Positions 20,282 through 30,900 of a DNA stretch of 64,000 bases are shown one piece after another. The stretch is from JABDKH01 sp963768565 (lineage in GTDB: Bacteria > Bacteroidota > Rhodothermia > Rhodothermales > JABDKH01). The translations under genes were made by a program, and so were the position numbers. A model generated the notes under the pieces. The model saw only the letters and a program-made list of their open reading frames with translations, searched no databases and was not told the DNA's origin. The stretch is taken from NCBI GenBank assembly GCA_963768565.1, contig CAVYIO010000035.1, forward strand, positions 1-64,000. Reading direction: 5' to 3'. Positions within the stretch are counted from its first letter, which is position 1; every line of letters starts with the position of its first letter.

Positions 20282-21349
20282 CTATGCGCGCGATTTCGCG
20301 AGCGTGCGTTCATCCCGCGCGCTTTCAAGATCGGCCAGAACCATCTCCTGAATAAGCTCCTCGAACGTCCGCTGCGGAGTCCAACCGAGTTTTTCACGCG
20401 CCCGCGTCGCGTCGCCAAGCAGTAGATCGACCTCGGTCGGTCGAAAATATCTCGGGTCGATCTTCACCACAGCCCGACCCGTTTCTCGATCAAATCCTTC
20501 CTCGTCCACGCCTTCGCCCCTCCAGTCGAGTTCGATGCCCGCCGTCTCGAACGCGACGTCGCACATCCTGCGAACAGTATTCGTCTTCCCCGTGGCCAGT
20601 ACAAAATCCTCCGGCTCCGATTGCTGGAGCATGAGCCACATTCCCTCTACGTAATCCTTCGCGTGGCCCCAATCCCGCTTGGCATCCAGATTACCGAGAT
20701 ACAGCGTGTCCTGCAAACCTAGCTTGATGCGCGCCACCGCGCGAGTCACCTTTCGCGTTACGAACGTCTCGCCGCGCAACGGACTCTCGTGGTTGAAGAG
20801 AATCCCGTTGCATGCGTACATACCGTACGCCTCGCGATAGTTCACGGTAATCCAGTATGCGTACAGCTTGGCCACCGCGTACGGACTCCGGGGATAGAAC
20901 GGCGTCTTTTCGGTCTGAGGGACTTCCTGCACGAGTCCGTACAACTCACTGGTTGACGCCTGATAGAATCTTGCGGACTCCTGCATGCCAAGTATTCTGA
21001 TCGCCTCGAGCAAACGCAGGCATCCTATGCCATCCACATTCGCCGTGTACTCCGGAGTTTCAAAGCTCACCTGCACGTGGCTCATGGCTCCGAGGTTGTA
21101 GATCTCGTCAGGTTGAACTTCCTGCAGTACCCGTATCAGGTTTGTGGAATCGCCGAGGTCACCATAGTGCAGGTAGAACTCAACCCCTTTCTCGTGGAGA
21201 TCCCTGTACAGATGATCGACGCGCTGCGTGTTGAACATGCTGCTTCGTCGCTTGATACCATGGACGTTGTAGCCCTTGTTGAGAAGCGACTCCGCAAGGT
21301 AGGCCCCGTCCTGCCCCGTGATTCCCGTGATGAGTGCGGTCTTATTCAT
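20282..21349 (-). CDS. gmd: GDP-mannose 4,6-dehydratase
   Basis: Intact extended SDR enzyme of about 355 residues, the first step from GDP-mannose to GDP-fucose or other deoxyhexoses. It shows TALITGITGQDGAYLAESLL, GIKRRSSMFNTQRVDHLY, YNLGAMSHVQVSFETPEYTA, FYQASTSELYGLVQEVPQTE, YPRSPYAVAKLYAYWITVNY with the catalytic YxxxK, and GILFNHESPLRGETFVTRKV. I chose the ATG at 21347-21349; two further in-frame ATGs upstream (to 21367) would add six residues. The gene follows GDP-fucose synthase closely, and the mannose-1-phosphate guanylyltransferase that feeds it lies at 36 kb. Confidence 0.96.
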   Translation of the reverse strand: MNKTALITGITGQDGAYLAESLLNKGYNVHGIKRRSSMFNTQRVDHLYRDLHEKGVEFYLHYGDLGDSTNLIRVLQEVQPDEIYNLGAMSHVQVSFETPEYTANVDGIGCLRLLEAIRILGMQESARFYQASTSELYGLVQEVPQTEKTPFYPRSPYAVAKLYAYWITVNYREAYGMYACNGILFNHESPLRGETFVTRKVTRAVARIKLGLQDTLYLGNLDAKRDWGHAKDYVEGMWLMLQQSEPEDFVLATGKTNTVRRMCDVAFETAGIELDWRGEGVDEEGFDRETGRAVVKIDPRYFRPTEVDLLLGDATRAREKLGWTPQRTFEELIQEMVLADLESARDERTLAKSRA

Positions 21350-21368
21350 CTGCATCCGTTCCTTCAAT

Positions 21369-22339
21369 TCAAGAATCTATTGTTGACGACTGTTGGACGT
21401 ACCACTGGTAGGCGCGCGCAATCCCATCCCGGAGCTTCGTCTTCGCCGTCCAGCCGAGACCGGTCATCCGCGACACGTCCATCAACTTGCGCGGCGTGCC
21501 ATCCGGCTTGGAGAGGTCATGCGTAATCGTGCAGTCTGCGCCGACGATCTCCCGTATCAGTTCGGCGAGTTCGCCGATTTCAATGTCGTCTCCAACACCC
21601 ACGTTCAACAGGCCATCCGGCGCGGCGGAGTACAGACGATCTGCATCACAGCTCAGGACAAAGAGTACCGCATCCGCCAGATCCTCGTTGAACAGAAACT
21701 CACGTCGCGGCTTGCCTGTGCCCCACAGCACTACCTCCTCGGCCCCACGTTCCTTTGCCTCGTGGAACTTCCGGATCAACGCCGGCAGCACATGACTCGT
21801 CGCGGGGTCAAAGTTATCATTGGGTCCGTAGAGATTGGTCGGCATCAGGCTCACGAAATCGTCTCCGTGCTGACGGCGATACGCCTCGCACATCTTGACT
21901 CCCGCGATCTTGGCGACCGCGTACCACTGGTTCGTCGGCTCCAACGGACCCGTCAGCATGTACTCCTCCTTCAGCGGCTGGGGCGCGAGCCTGGGGTAGA
22001 TGCACGAGCTGCCAAGGAACACCAGTCGCTTTACACCGACGCGATGCGCGGCACGGATGACGTTCGTCTGGATGGCCAGATTATCGCTGATGAAGTCGGC
22101 CGGGTACGTGTCATTCGCCAGAATGCCACCCACTCGCGCAGCGGCCATCACGACGAATTCGGGCCGCTCCTCATCGAAGAACTCATCGACCTCTGACTGA
22201 ACCTGCAGATTCAGCTCACTGCTTCGCCTTCCGGCCAGATTCCGGTAGCCTCGGCCTTGAGGGCACGAAAGACCGCGGAACCTACAAGTCCGGTGTGTCC
22301 GGCCACATAGATCGTGGCGTCCTTGCTGTCGAGATGCAT
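21369..22339 (-). CDS. fcl: GDP-L-fucose synthase (frameshifted near the N-terminus)
   Basis: Epimerase/reductase that completes GDP-L-fucose. The true start is the ATG at 22337-22339, giving MHLDSKDATIYVAGHTGLVG with the NADP loop. The frame is lost near 22258, where GAGGC should probably read GAGGGC, restoring GYRNLAGRRSSELNLQ. The rest is intact: MMAAARVGGILANDTYPADF, LVFLGSSCIYPRLAPQPLKE with the catalytic Ser/Cys, QWYAVAKIAGVKMCEAYRRQ (YxxxK), MPTNLYGPNDNFDP and the WGTGKPRREFLFNEDLADAV motif. It is the first gene of the fcl-gmd-ugd-UXS run on the minus strand. Confidence 0.93.
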
Positions 22340-22562
22340 GGCCCGATGAGGCTTTTCTGGTGGGAGACTAAAGGTAACATCCTCTTACCGCCGATACAGT
22401 AGGAATGCCGGGCGCCGTCACGGAAAAACCGGTGAGTGTGACGGCCCGATCATGGGAACGAGCTTCATATCACTCCGTTACTATGGTTTGCGGACTGTGT
22501 GAAGCGCGTCCCGGCGTTTCCATCCATCTGCCACCGAATATACACTGTCCTTCCCACCGCCT
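22340..22562. other. divergent promoter region
   Basis: These 223 bases separate fcl (minus) from the aminotransferase gene (plus). It must hold promoters for both the nucleotide-sugar run and the bacillosamine-type operon. I see no strong dyad, terminator or open frame with family similarity here. Confidence 0.4.
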
Positions 22563-23732
22563 GTGACAAGAAGTCACGAAGCAGCCATCCCCCTTTCGCG
22601 ACCCGATATCGGGCCCGCCGAAGTGGCGCGCGTAGTTACCGCGCTTCAAAGCGGCCGACTTGCGCTCGGTCCGCAGACGCGTGAGTTCGAAGCGCGGATG
22701 GCGAGCCTGACCGACGCGAAGCATGCCGTCGCCGTGAGCAGCGGAACGGCTGCTCTCCATCTCATTCTTGAGGGCATGGGCATCGGGCCGGGCGACGAGG
22801 TGATTACGACGCCGTTCAGTTTCGTCGCGACCGCCAACGCTGCCATCTACGTGAACGCGCGACCGGTCTTTGCAGATATCGATCCGGTTACGTTCAACAT
22901 TGACCCTGCGGACGCCGAGTCACGAATCACATCGCGAACCCGCGCCATAGTTGCGGTGGACGTATTCGGTTCGCCGGCCGATTGGCCCGAACTCAGGAGA
23001 ATCGCAGATCGACACGGACTCTTGCTCGTCGACGATGGATGCGAAGCACTCGGCGCATCTGTAGATGGGCACGCCATCGGCAGCCTTGCAGATGCGACGG
23101 CGTTCGGCTTCTATCCGAACAAACAGATTACGACCGGCGAAGGCGGCTGCGTCACGACCTCGAGTGACGAGCTGGCCGAGCTCTGCCGGAGCATGGCGAA
23201 CCAGGGACGGGCGAGCAACGAACGGATGAACCACGTCCGGCTCGGTTACAACTACCGGATGGACGAGATCTCTGCGGCACTCGGGTGCGCTCAGTTAGAG
23301 CGTTTCGACGTGCTCCAGGAGCGGCGGCAGACCATCGCTGCCCGATACAACGAATTACTGGCACCACTGGCGGACGACGTTCAGATCCCCGGATCCATCG
23401 CCGGCTCTGAGCGAAGCTGGTTTGCCTACGTGATCGCGCTCGCGCCAGCGTTCACGGCGACCGCGCGCGACGAACTCATGTCAGCGCTAAAAGCCCGTGG
23501 CATTGAGTCGGCCCCCTACTTCCCCTGCATCCACCTTCAGCCGCTCTATCAGGATCTCTACGGATACATGAGAGGACGTTTCCCCGTTGCCGAGGCCATC
23601 TCCGACCGAACGCTGGCGTTGCCCTTCTTCACGACAATGAAAGACGATGACGTTGTGCAGGTCGTGTCGGCCCTGAATGAGGTCGTGCCCGGACTGCAGC
23701 GGTCCACCACTACCATTTCCGCAACGGCGTAG
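22563..23732 (+). CDS. DegT/DnrJ/EryC1 family sugar aminotransferase (PglE-like role)
   Basis: Intact 389-residue PLP enzyme that aminates a 4-keto sugar nucleotide. It has VSSGTAALHLILEGMGIGPG, DEVITTPFSFVATANAAIYV, LLLVDDGCEALGA (the Asp that contacts PLP) and the Schiff-base lysine in FGFYPNKQITTGEGG. GYNYRMDEISAALGCAQLER and the HLQPLYQDLYG region are typical of the fold. The start is GTG at 22563. It is first in a five-gene operon with gaps of 4 to 40 bases. With a 4,6-dehydratase, an acetyltransferase and a small phosphoglycosyl transferase downstream, it probably makes a UDP-4-amino sugar; the exact sugar is inference. Confidence 0.9.
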   Translation: MTRSHEAAIPLSRPDIGPAEVARVVTALQSGRLALGPQTREFEARMASLTDAKHAVAVSSGTAALHLILEGMGIGPGDEVITTPFSFVATANAAIYVNARPVFADIDPVTFNIDPADAESRITSRTRAIVAVDVFGSPADWPELRRIADRHGLLLVDDGCEALGASVDGHAIGSLADATAFGFYPNKQITTGEGGCVTTSSDELAELCRSMANQGRASNERMNHVRLGYNYRMDEISAALGCAQLERFDVLQERRQTIAARYNELLAPLADDVQIPGSIAGSERSWFAYVIALAPAFTATARDELMSALKARGIESAPYFPCIHLQPLYQDLYGYMRGRFPVAEAISDRTLALPFFTTMKDDDVVQVVSALNEVVPGLQRSTTTISATA

Positions 23733-23740
23733 GTATCCGC

Positions 23741-24361
23741 ATGGGCCCCACAGTCTTCCACATAATCGAACGCCTGGCCGCGCTGGCCCTGCTTGTTGTT
23801 CTGGCACCGCTTCTTGCGCTGCTGAGCGTCGTGCTCCTGGTGGCTCAGGGACGGCCGATCTTCTTCTCGCAGGAACGAGCCGGGCTCGGCGGCGCAACGT
23901 TTTCCATTTACAAGTTTCGAACGATGGCGCACGGTGCATCGAACGAATCTCATGCCGATCGGGTGACCCTTCCCGGGCGAATGCTGCGGCGGCTTGGTCT
24001 TGATGAACTGCCACAGCTGGTCAACATCCTGCTGGGCGAGATGAGCTTCATCGGCCCCCGACCCACTCTCCCCGAGCAGGTCGAGCGCTATGGACACTAC
24101 GAGCGGCGTCGGCTGAATACGCGTCCGGGGATCACGGGATGGGCGCAGGTCCACGGTCGGAACTCTATCCCCTGGACGATCCGGATTCTGCTCGACGTGT
24201 GGTATGTCGAAAACCGGACGCTCTGGCTGGATCTGCAGATTCTCTGGCGGACGATAGGCGCCGTGGTGTCCGGTCGCGGCGTGTACGGTGACGGAGGATT
24301 GAATCCGGACTTCGGTATCGCTGACGTGTCTCGGACGGATCTCTCACGGACGCAGCGATAG
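23741..24361 (+). CDS. small phosphoglycosyl transferase (PglC-like)
   Basis: Intact 206-residue monotopic initiating transferase that moves a sugar-1-phosphate to undecaprenyl phosphate. A re-entrant N-terminal hydrophobic helix (LAALALLVVLAPLLALLSVV) is followed by RPIFFSQERAGLGGATFSIY, KFRTM, GLDELPQLVNILLGEMSFIG, PRPTLPEQVERY and RPGITGWAQVHGRNSIPW, which carry the catalytic Asp-Glu and substrate motifs. It lacks the extra membrane and Rossmann domains of the WbaP-type gene at the left end, so this window encodes two distinct initiating enzymes. It starts 8 bases after the aminotransferase stop. Confidence 0.93.
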   Translation: MGPTVFHIIERLAALALLVVLAPLLALLSVVLLVAQGRPIFFSQERAGLGGATFSIYKFRTMAHGASNESHADRVTLPGRMLRRLGLDELPQLVNILLGEMSFIGPRPTLPEQVERYGHYERRRLNTRPGITGWAQVHGRNSIPWTIRILLDVWYVENRTLWLDLQILWRTIGAVVSGRGVYGDGGLNPDFGIADVSRTDLSRTQR

Positions 24362-24365
24362 TAAC

Positions 24366-25009
24366 ATGTCCGACCTTGTAATCGTCGGAGCGGGAGGGTT
24401 CGGAGCAGAGACGGCTGCGTTGGTCGAAGACATCAACGACAACGCCTCCCGATGGTCGCTGGTCGGCTTCCTTGACGATAATCCGGAACTGCACGGCACG
24501 TCGGTGATGGAGTATCCCGTGCTGGGCGGGGTTGACTGGCTCAGTAAACAACAAAGCTCGATACGTTGTGGCCGTCGGTCGGTCGCGCGTTCGCGAACGA
24601 GCTCGTCGCCACGCTCAACGAAATGGGCGCAACGCCCGCGACCTTGCTCCATCCAACCGTGTCAATCCATGCCAGTTCGAGCGTGGGTCACGGATCGATC
24701 CTTTGCCGCGCCACAACCGTGACGGTCAGGACCACGATCGGTGCCCACTGCATTGTGAACCTGCACTGCACGATCGGTCATGACTGCAGGCTTGGCGACA
24801 GCGCCACACTTCACCCCGGTGTGCACGTGTCGGGAAATTCGCGCATCGGAGCGGGAGTCGAGATCGGCACCGGGGCTGTGATACTACCGGGTGTCCAGAT
24901 TGGAGCCGGTTCGATAGTCGGCGCGGGCGCGGTGGTCACGCGCGACCTCCCCGAGCGCGTCGTCGCCGCCGGCGTACCCGCCCGTGTCACTCGCGAACTG
25001 GATGACTGA
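24366..25009 (+). CDS. PglD/NeuD-type sugar O/N-acetyltransferase (frameshifted)
   Basis: Acetyl-CoA-dependent left-handed beta-helix enzyme of about 214 residues. The N-terminal Rossmann part is MSDLVIVGAGGFGAETAALV and SLVGFLDDNPELHGTSVMEY. Two compensating frame changes between about 24545 and 24590 interrupt ARYVVAVGRS...FANELVATLNEMGA. The hexapeptide coils follow (VSIHASSSVGHGSILC, TIGAHCIVNLHCTIGHDCRL, ATLHPGVHVSGNSRIGAGVE, AVILPGVQIGAGSIVGAGAV), ending with VAAGVPARVTREL. The His of IGHDC is the expected base. Its neighbours suggest it acetylates the amino sugar made by the DegT enzyme. Confidence 0.88.
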
Positions 25010-25017
25010 GCAGGATC

Positions 25018-26244
25018 ATGCACATCGTCCTGCTCCACCAGTATCACCACAACCCCGATTGCCCGGCAATGTGTCGTCACTACGACTTCACTGCGCGGTG
25101 GGCAAGAAACCATCGTGTTACGATTATCGGATCGGATGCATGGGAATCCAAGCGCATCACAACCGACTATCCGTGGGTGCCGGAAGGTGTTGACCTCGTG
25201 AGCGTTCGCGTTCCGTACGACAATCAGATGTCGACGCGCCGACGTCTCGTCGCGTTCGCGTCTTATGCCCGAAAGGCATACGCTGCTGCGATGGCACTCA
25301 AGGATGTCGATGTCGTCGTTGGAACTTCGACACCGCTGTCGGTCGCGTGGGCGGCCCGTCGGGTGGCCAGGAAACTCGGCGTCCCGTTCGTCTTTGAGGT
25401 TCGGGATCTGTGGCCGGACTTCCCTATCGAGATGGGTGCCATCAGCAATCCCCTGGCGCAGAAATGGCTCAGAGGAAAGGAAAGCGAACTCTATCGTTCG
25501 GCCGACCACGTCGTCACGCTGTCTCCGGACATGTCGGATCATGTCCTCAGCAAAGGAGCGTTGGAGCGGCAGGTTTCGACAATCCTCCAGGGCTCGGACG
25601 TGGAGCGCGCCGGGCTTGCACGAGAGTCCGATGTTGCGGGTAGACTGCGCAACGAGTTTGACCTCGGCGACGCCCGCGTCTTGCTGTATGCCGGTGCGTT
25701 CGGTAGAGCGAACGACATCCCCACCTTGCTGGCGGCAGCGCGACAGATGATTGACCACACCGACGTCGTGTTTGCGTTCGTCGGGCACGGGTATTACACG
25801 GATTTGATTGCATCCGAGGCCCGGCGGTTGCCCAACGTCCGACTCGTCGCGCCGGTACCCCGCCATGCGGTCTTTGACTGGTTCGCCACGGCCAGTCTGG
25901 CACTCGTGAGTTTCGTCGACGTCCCGTCGGTGGCTGCGAGTTCGCCCTCCAAACTCTTCGACGCCATGGCGACCGGCTGTCCTGTCGTCGTGACCAACCC
26001 GGGCTGGACGAAAGAACTCGTTGAGAAAGACGGATGCGGCTGGTATACACCGGCCGGGGATCCTGACCAGATGGCCTCGGCGCTGCAGAACATCCTTGAC
26101 GACCAGGACCTGCTCGAGCGCGCGGGCGAAAACGCCGTTCGAGTAGCCCGTGAACGTTTCGACAGAAACAGTCTCGCCGACACATTTGAAAACATCCTGC
26201 TCGAGACCGTGAGTCAGCACTCGGCGCGATTGCAGGCCTCATGA
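25018..26244 (+). CDS. WbuB/PglA-like family 4 glycosyltransferase
   Basis: Intact 408-residue GT-B enzyme. The N-terminus MHIVLLHQYHHNPDCPAMCR resembles the WbuB group. TSTPLSVAWAARRVARKLGV and FVFEVRDLWPDFPIEMGAIS match its acceptor domain. The donor half has VLLYAGAFGRANDIPTLLAA, FVGHGYYTDL, ASSPSKLFDAMATGCPVVVT and ERFDRNSLADTFENILLETV. In this operon it probably adds the second sugar to the lipid-linked residue loaded by the small phosphoglycosyl transferase. It starts 8 bases after the acetyltransferase stop. The donor sugar is not identifiable. Confidence 0.9.
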   Translation: MHIVLLHQYHHNPDCPAMCRHYDFTARWARNHRVTIIGSDAWESKRITTDYPWVPEGVDLVSVRVPYDNQMSTRRRLVAFASYARKAYAAAMALKDVDVVVGTSTPLSVAWAARRVARKLGVPFVFEVRDLWPDFPIEMGAISNPLAQKWLRGKESELYRSADHVVTLSPDMSDHVLSKGALERQVSTILQGSDVERAGLARESDVAGRLRNEFDLGDARVLLYAGAFGRANDIPTLLAAARQMIDHTDVVFAFVGHGYYTDLIASEARRLPNVRLVAPVPRHAVFDWFATASLALVSFVDVPSVAASSPSKLFDAMATGCPVVVTNPGWTKELVEKDGCGWYTPAGDPDQMASALQNILDDQDLLERAGENAVRVARERFDRNSLADTFENILLETVSQHSARLQAS

Positions 26245-26284
26245 ACCTTGGCTACCTTACTGCATCGCGTTTCCCAGCGACATT

Positions 26285-27796
26285 ATGATTCGAATTCCCG
26301 GTGACGCGGGTCGGCCCGGCCGCCGAACCCTCCTCATCCTTCTTGACACGGTTATCGTCTACGCCGCGTTTGTTGCGGCCCTGAAGATCCGTAGCACGCA
26401 ATGGCTGTTGTGGCCGGTCGATGCCGCCTCCAGCACGGCGCTCGTGGTGTCGATCGTCAGCTACATGGCCAGCCTCCTGCTGTCGGGGATTTACCGGGTC
26501 GAGGCCAGAGAACTTCACCTCGACGAGTTCCTGAAGGCCGGTGGCTTTCTTTTCGTCGGTGGCGCCGTTTCGTTGGCGGTCACATACCTCGTTACGCCCA
26601 CCCACATTCCGCCGCGTAGCGTCGCGAGCGTGCAGTTCGCGTTTTCGTTGATCGGGATACTTGGATTGCGAGCGGCTATTCGTTTCGCGTCCGAATGGAG
26701 ACTTGACACCCGACCAGTCACCGTCAGGGCTCTGCCGAAAATTGACTTCGACAAGTTCATTACGCGGCCGCCCCTGGTCTTCGAACGCGAGGCTATTCAG
26801 AATTACCTCACGGGTCGCACCGTCCTGGTCACCGGCGCGGGCGGGTCGGTGGGATCTGCATTGTCCGAACAACTCATCGAGTTGAATCCCTTCCGTCTTG
26901 TTCTGGTCGACGTCAGCGAGTTCAACCTGTTTCAGCTGGAGAACACGCTCCGCAGCCGACGATTCTCCGGCGACCTCGTGTTTCGGATCGCCGACGTCCG
27001 CGATGAATCAATCATGCGCACGGTCTTCTCGGCCTACCGGCCGGATATCGTATTCCATGCGGCGGCCTACAAGCACGTGCCTCTCATGGAACGGCACCCC
27101 GTCGAGGCATTTACGAATAACACGATGGCAACGGTGAGCCTTGCGCGCATCTGCGAGGAGTTCGAGGCCGAACAGTTCATCTTCGTGTCGACAGACAAGG
27201 CCGTAGATCCCTCAAGCGTGCTCGGCGCCACAAAAAGACTGGCGGAATGGTACATCCGTTCGATCGACACACGGATGAGATGCAAGATCGTCCGCTTCGG
27301 GAACGTGATGGGTAGCCAGGGAAGTGTCGTACCGATATTCATCGACCAGATTCTCGCCGGTGGCCCGGTCACGGTCACGCATCCCGAGATGACGCGATAC
27401 ATGATGACGCCCTCGGATGCAACGGCGCTGATCCTTCAGTCCCTGTTGCTTGATGACGCCCCCGTCTACACCGCTCGGCTGGGAGAGCCGGTATCCATCG
27501 TCGATCTTGCACGGTTCATCATTGAAGAAATGACCGGATCACCGGAAGGTATTGCTGTCACGTTCACGGGCCTCAGGCCGGGTGAGAAGCTGACCGAGTT
27601 CCTTTCGGCCGATGACGAGACCGGCATCGAGACGTCTCCCGGGATTGAGGGACTCCGCAGCAATGCACCCTTCAGTCGGACGGAATTGGATGCTTTTTTC
27701 GGCATTCTGGACCACATGTGCAGAAAAAACCGAGCCGAGGAAGTGCGGAAAGCACTGTTCCAGACCCGCCTTGAGGTCTCGGTTGTCGATGAATAG
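26285..27796 (+). CDS. membrane-bound nucleotide-sugar 4,6-dehydratase, PglF/WbpM family, lacking the middle domain
   Basis: The 503-residue protein has four N-terminal transmembrane helices (TLLILLDTVIVYAAFVAALK, ALVVSIVSYMASLLLSGIYR, GGFLFVGGAVSLAVTYLV, SVQFAFSLIGILGLRAAIRF) and a complete catalytic SDR domain: TVLVTGAGGSVGSALSEQLI, VFHAAAYKHVPLMERHPVEA, FVSTDKAVDPSSVLGATKRL, IVRFGNVMGSQGSVVPIFID. In WbpM/PglF proteins of 600 or more residues a second Rossmann-like domain of roughly 110 residues sits between these parts. Here the helices run through VTVRALPKIDFDKFITRP straight into the catalytic domain with no frame break. It would act on UDP-GlcNAc to feed the aminotransferase; that substrate is inferred from the operon. 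Confidence 0.88.
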   Translation: MIRIPGDAGRPGRRTLLILLDTVIVYAAFVAALKIRSTQWLLWPVDAASSTALVVSIVSYMASLLLSGIYRVEARELHLDEFLKAGGFLFVGGAVSLAVTYLVTPTHIPPRSVASVQFAFSLIGILGLRAAIRFASEWRLDTRPVTVRALPKIDFDKFITRPPLVFEREAIQNYLTGRTVLVTGAGGSVGSALSEQLIELNPFRLVLVDVSEFNLFQLENTLRSRRFSGDLVFRIADVRDESIMRTVFSAYRPDIVFHAAAYKHVPLMERHPVEAFTNNTMATVSLARICEEFEAEQFIFVSTDKAVDPSSVLGATKRLAEWYIRSIDTRMRCKIVRFGNVMGSQGSVVPIFIDQILAGGPVTVTHPEMTRYMMTPSDATALILQSLLLDDAPVYTARLGEPVSIVDLARFIIEEMTGSPEGIAVTFTGLRPGEKLTEFLSADDETGIETSPGIEGLRSNAPFSRTELDAFFGILDHMCRKNRAEEVRKALFQTRLEVSVVDE

Positions 27797-27915
27797 GCCG
27801 CTGCGGTCCGGGAGCATCCCGAAGTGACCGCCGATTTGGTATGCCTGTTGCTGATATCGCAGGATCCGGCGACCTCATTCAGCCGTAGTCGTACTCCTTT
27901 CCCATATCCGCTGAT

Positions 27916-30900
27916 TTGATACGGTACATCCATAGCCAGATTGCGCTGCTTGGCGTACTGCTGATCGCCGTCGCCTGGCCGATTCAGTCGGCAGACGCGC
28001 AGTCAACATTCGACGCAGCGTGGTACGATCCCTCTGCCTCCTATCTCAAGCTGGAGGTCGGATCAGACGGCGTGTACGCGGTCACGGGCTCCGACCTTGC
28101 GAGTGCCGGCGTGCCTCTTCTGTCGGTCGATCCGGCGAGCTTTCGGATCATCGAAAGCGGCCGGGAAATCCCTCTGTTCTTTTCCGGGGCCAACCCGGCG
28201 TCGATGACCGCATCGGACTATCTCGCGTTCGTCGGACGCCGTAACACCGGGGCGGCGGAAGACTACCTGTACGATGGCGATGCAACTCGAAGAAGCAGCA
28301 CCTTCAACAGTCTCTTCAGCGACACAACAACGTACTGGTTGACATGGGGCGCCAACCCGGGGCGCCGCATGGAGAGGGTGCTACCGTCTGCCGGCACGCT
28401 GGCGCTCGGGACGACTCGCGACACACTGCACCTCGAGTCCGACAACACCTACTACCCGGGCGACAGCGCGAGCCGTGGAAACCCGCTGTACACGGACAGG
28501 GAGGGTTACTACTGGGCCCGCGTAGCGCACAACACGAACCAGGGCGATCGTGAACGGACGGACGATGCGCGACTCTCGTCGGCAGTGTCCATCGACCTCC
28601 GACACGGCGTTCGTCAGGGTGCGTCTGAGCAGCGAAACGACGTCACGGCATCATGTGGTGATGCACCTTCGACTCTACGACGGAGCATCATCTGCGTTTG
28701 TCCCCGTCGATACAATGGACTGGACCGGTCTGGGCCTCGTCACGCTCGAAGCAGACATTCCGCAGAACCAGATACCCCCGGACGGTAACCTCCGGGTTCG
28801 GCTGCGGTCGAGAAACGACTTCGGTTCAGCCATACCCAACAACTGGTTTCTCGACTGGATCGAGGTATCGTACGTTCGAAATCTGAACGCCCAGCGCGGG
28901 CCAGGTCCAGGCCCACGTAGAGAATTCAGGAGACTACGCGTTAAGTCTTGCAGGCTTCACGCTCCGACTCTGTACTGGCGCTCAATCCGACAACACTTGA
29001 GGCGATCACGGCACCTGTGCTGGCCGGACAAGCCACCGTACGCGCACAGTCGTCGGGTCCGAGCTCGTTCTGGATATCCGGGACACGGTTCCTATCTCAG
29101 CGCACGTATCATCGCCGATCGCCCGAGCAACCTGGCTGACCCGTCGAACTCCGCCGATTACGTCATCATCCGGCCCGATGCCCTCGCCGCCTCGGCAACG
29201 GCACTGGCCGACTACCGTCGTTCTGTTGCCGGTTCCGGCTATGAGGTGGCAGAGGTTTCGCTCGAGGACATATACGATCAGTTCGATTACGGAAGACCGA
29301 CACCGGCAGCGATTCGACGATTTGTGCGCGCCACGTATTCCTGGTCCCGGCCGCCGAGGTTTGTCGTACTGTGGGGTGATGCATTGTACCCGAACAAGGG
29401 GCGGGCACGTCAGCCGTGGGAAGTCCCGTCGTTTGGCCAGACGGTGTCCGATGGCTGGTACGCCATGCAGAACGAGAGCCTGATCGATTGGAAAGAGTCG
29501 CTGGCTATCGGCCGAATACCGAACCGTTCCAACGCCGACGGGCTGCTCTTTGTCGACAAGATATCTGACTATGAATCGCGGCCTGTCGACCGATGGCAGA
29601 AGAACTCGGCCTATCTCGTTGGCGGAGTCAGCGAAGTGGAGCGGCGCATCCTCCAGAGCCATGCGATCAGCTGGAGCACTCGAGCCGCTAATCATCCGAC
29701 TGCACTCGACACGCTGCACTTTTTCAAGACGTCCTCGGACGCACTCGATCCGACATTCAAGGACTCGCTGCAACTGGCTCTGCAGAACGGCCTCTCCTGG
29801 TTGACGTACTTCGGGCACTCGGCTGCACAAACCTGGGAAATTGTCACCGATCCGCCGGCTACGTTCGGCAACGCCGGCAAGCTGCCCGTGATACTTTCGC
29901 TTGGTTGCTATACCGGAGATTTCGCTTCCGGAAACGGCTCCGAAAGTGATTTGCGCTCATTCAGTGAGCAGCTGATTCTGGACAATCTGAATGGCGGAAT
30001 CATGCACTGGGGTGCGTCATCGAGCGGTACGATCGGGGCGTCGGCTGCGCTGAGCAATGAAATCCACACCAGCGTCTTCGTAGACTCGCTGCGATTGATG
30101 GGAGAGGTGATGCGAATCGCCAAGGGCCGCTTTGCCGACCGGTTCACCGATCCCCTTTCGGTCAAACACCTGCTTCAGTATGGCCTCATCGGTGATCCCG
30201 CGACGCGGCTGGCGATCCCTGTCCAGCCTGACTTTCGAATGCAGCCTGAACAGATATCGATCCGGCCGTTGACTCCGATTCCCGCCGACTCGAACCTGAC
30301 CGTCACTGTTCGTCTGGAAAACCTGGGGCTCGCGCCGGCCGACAGCGTGGTGGTGCGGACATCGCGCCGCAGACCAGACCAGAGTACAGACGTCCAGCAG
30401 TTGCTCGTTCCGCCGTTCGGCCTGACGTCAGATCAGGTAGTGCAGTTCAGCATCAACGACGACGATGTAGGCGAGCACACGATTTCGGTCGACGTGGATT
30501 CGGATAACCGATTTGAAGAAGTCGATGAGTTGAACAACGGTGCGGACAGATCCGTCAATGTGTTCGCCACCGGGTTGTCCATCATCGCACCGCCTCCCCT
30601 CGGACTGGTAGACACGGTTGCTCCAACCCTCCGCGTCACGGCTTCGCGTCGCGAGCCGGGCACCATCCCCATCGTCTTCGAGCTGGACACGGACGTAGCG
30701 TTCTCGTCTCCAGAGCTTCAGACGTTCAGCACCGGCGCCACCGGCCTCGCGGCGGAGTGGCAACCGACGGGGCTCCGTGACGATAGTACCTATTTCTGGC
30801 GAGCACGCATCGACGACGGAAGTTCGTCGTGGCAGAGCGGTTCGTTCACCATCGATACCGGCCTGGGCAAGAAGGGCTGGATGCAGCGATCCCTGTTGTT

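Noticed and set aside
24811..26220. A 469-codon minus-strand open frame over the acetyltransferase and GT4 genes
   Set aside because: The plus-strand genes have full family motifs; the antisense product is rich in Arg and His with no motif.
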